Origin: Mycolicibacterium rufum
Lineage (GTDB): Bacteria > Actinomycetota > Actinomycetes > Mycobacteriales > Mycobacteriaceae
Assembly: GCF_022374875.2 (NCBI RefSeq)
Contig: NZ_CP092427.2
Coordinates: 2,542,001 to 2,606,000, forward strand
Direction of reading: 5' to 3'
Length of the DNA stretch: 64,000 nt
Shown: positions 63,645 to 64,000 of the stretch, piece after piece
How the letters are laid out: the number at the start of each line of letters is the position of its first letter
How positions within the stretch are numbered: position 1 is the first letter of the stretch
Position numbers and translations under genes: made by a program
The notes under the pieces: model-generated
The model's database searches: none
What the model saw: only the letters and a program-made list of their open reading frames with translations
Told to the model about the DNA's origin: nothing

Positions 63645-64000
63645 ATGCTGCAGAAACACTGGACCCTTCCCCCCGTCGTCGCCGTGTGCACCGCGGCGGC
63701 GGCACTCGCTCTGGCTCCGCTCGCCGCCGCGGGCGGTCCGGCCGGCTGTGTCGACCCCTACGGCACCGGCTGCGCCGCTCCGCCCCCGCCGCCGCCTCCG
63801 GCGCCCGGCTACTGGGCGCCGCCGCCGCCGGCCCCGGGCTACGTGCCCCCGCCGGCACCCGGCTACGGCGTGGCCGGCCCGGGCGGCGCTGCGGGCGCGA
63901 TCCCCGGCGGACCCGGCGGCGTGGCCGGACCGGGCGGTGCCGCGGGCGCCATCCCGGGTGGACCGGCGGGAGCTGCCGGTCCGGCCGGTGCGGCCGGCGT
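63645..64000 (+). CDS. Pro/Gly-rich exported protein, 3' partial
   Basis: From ATG 63645, preceded by AGAGGTG, the frame stays open to the window end. It reads MLQKHWTLPPVVAVCTAAAA then LALAPLAAAGGPAGCVDPYG, so a signal peptide is cleaved near the AAAGG segment. Two cysteines lie in GCVDPYGTGCAAP. A polyproline part with PAPGYWAPPPPAPGYVPPPA follows, then two copies of VAGPGGAAGAIPGGP. It resembles small mycobacterial proline- or glycine-rich surface proteins. The end and any anchor lie outside the window. Confidence 0.72.
   Translation, partial: MLQKHWTLPPVVAVCTAAAALALAPLAAAGGPAGCVDPYGTGCAAPPPPPPPAPGYWAPPPPAPGYVPPPAPGYGVAGPGGAAGAIPGGPGGVAGPGGAAGAIPGGPAGAAGPAGAAG

Overview
The window looks like chromosomal DNA of a fast-growing mycobacterium (Mycolicibacterium type). 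It has high GC, frequent GTG starts, and very tight operons with ATGA, GTGA and TGATG overlaps. It carries many genes recognisable from the Mycobacterium tuberculosis Rv0312-Rv0338 neighbourhood: the iron-sulfur reductase tail and AlaA/AspC aminotransferase, rmlA with its two small partners, udgA, dcd, tRNA-Gly, an Rv0312-like DUF7159 protein and an Rv0315-like GH16 glucanase. A GlcNAc-type PTS with nagA/nagB, which slow growers lack, also points to a fast grower. No insertion sequence, CRISPR array, prophage or rRNA was seen. No gene-free stretch exceeds about 230 bases.

Layout. 1-12.2 kb: tail of the Fe-S reductase, aminotransferase, YibE/F membrane protein, a secreted repeat protein, a hydrolase-cyclase fusion, the rmlA trio, a P450, a broken small gene and udgA. 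12.3-21.2 kb: a lipoprotein, then a divergent aromatic meta-cleavage cluster (hydroxylase, ring-cleavage dioxygenase, hydrolase on one side; TetR, hydratase, truncated acetaldehyde dehydrogenase and aldolase on the other) around two tandem operator copies, then the DUF7159 protein. 21.4-26.7 kb: dcd, tRNA-Gly(CCC), a cyclase-ATPase regulator and glgC. 26.7-34.3 kb: a FadR-type regulator divergent from an iron-ADH, a Baeyer-Villiger monooxygenase and a glutamine-synthetase-like ligase, facing a nitrilase and NCS1 permease pair. 34.5-38.5 kb: GlcNAc uptake and catabolism (nagA, nagB, EIIA, EIICB).

38.5-55.2 kb is rich in exported proteins: two with beta-propeller-like repeats or Calx-beta plus glycosidase domains, a lipase-like hydrolase, a lipocalin, a hydrolase-lipocalin fusion and a GH16 glucanase. 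Between them lie a metallophosphoesterase, a nitrobindin, an ECF sigma factor with its YCII partner, and a frameshifted SnoaL gene behind a MerR-type promoter. 55.1-63.6 kb looks like a low-oxygen or stress block: SDR plus wax-ester synthase behind a DosR-like box, an SQR-like flavoprotein, phospholipase D, hemerythrin and AdhE. The window closes inside a Pro/Gly-rich exported protein.

Three genes appear damaged: a DUF1330-like gene with an internal out-of-frame deletion, a SnoaL gene with a single frameshift, and an acetaldehyde dehydrogenase lacking its NAD-binding half. All family names come from motif reading by eye; no database search was run.
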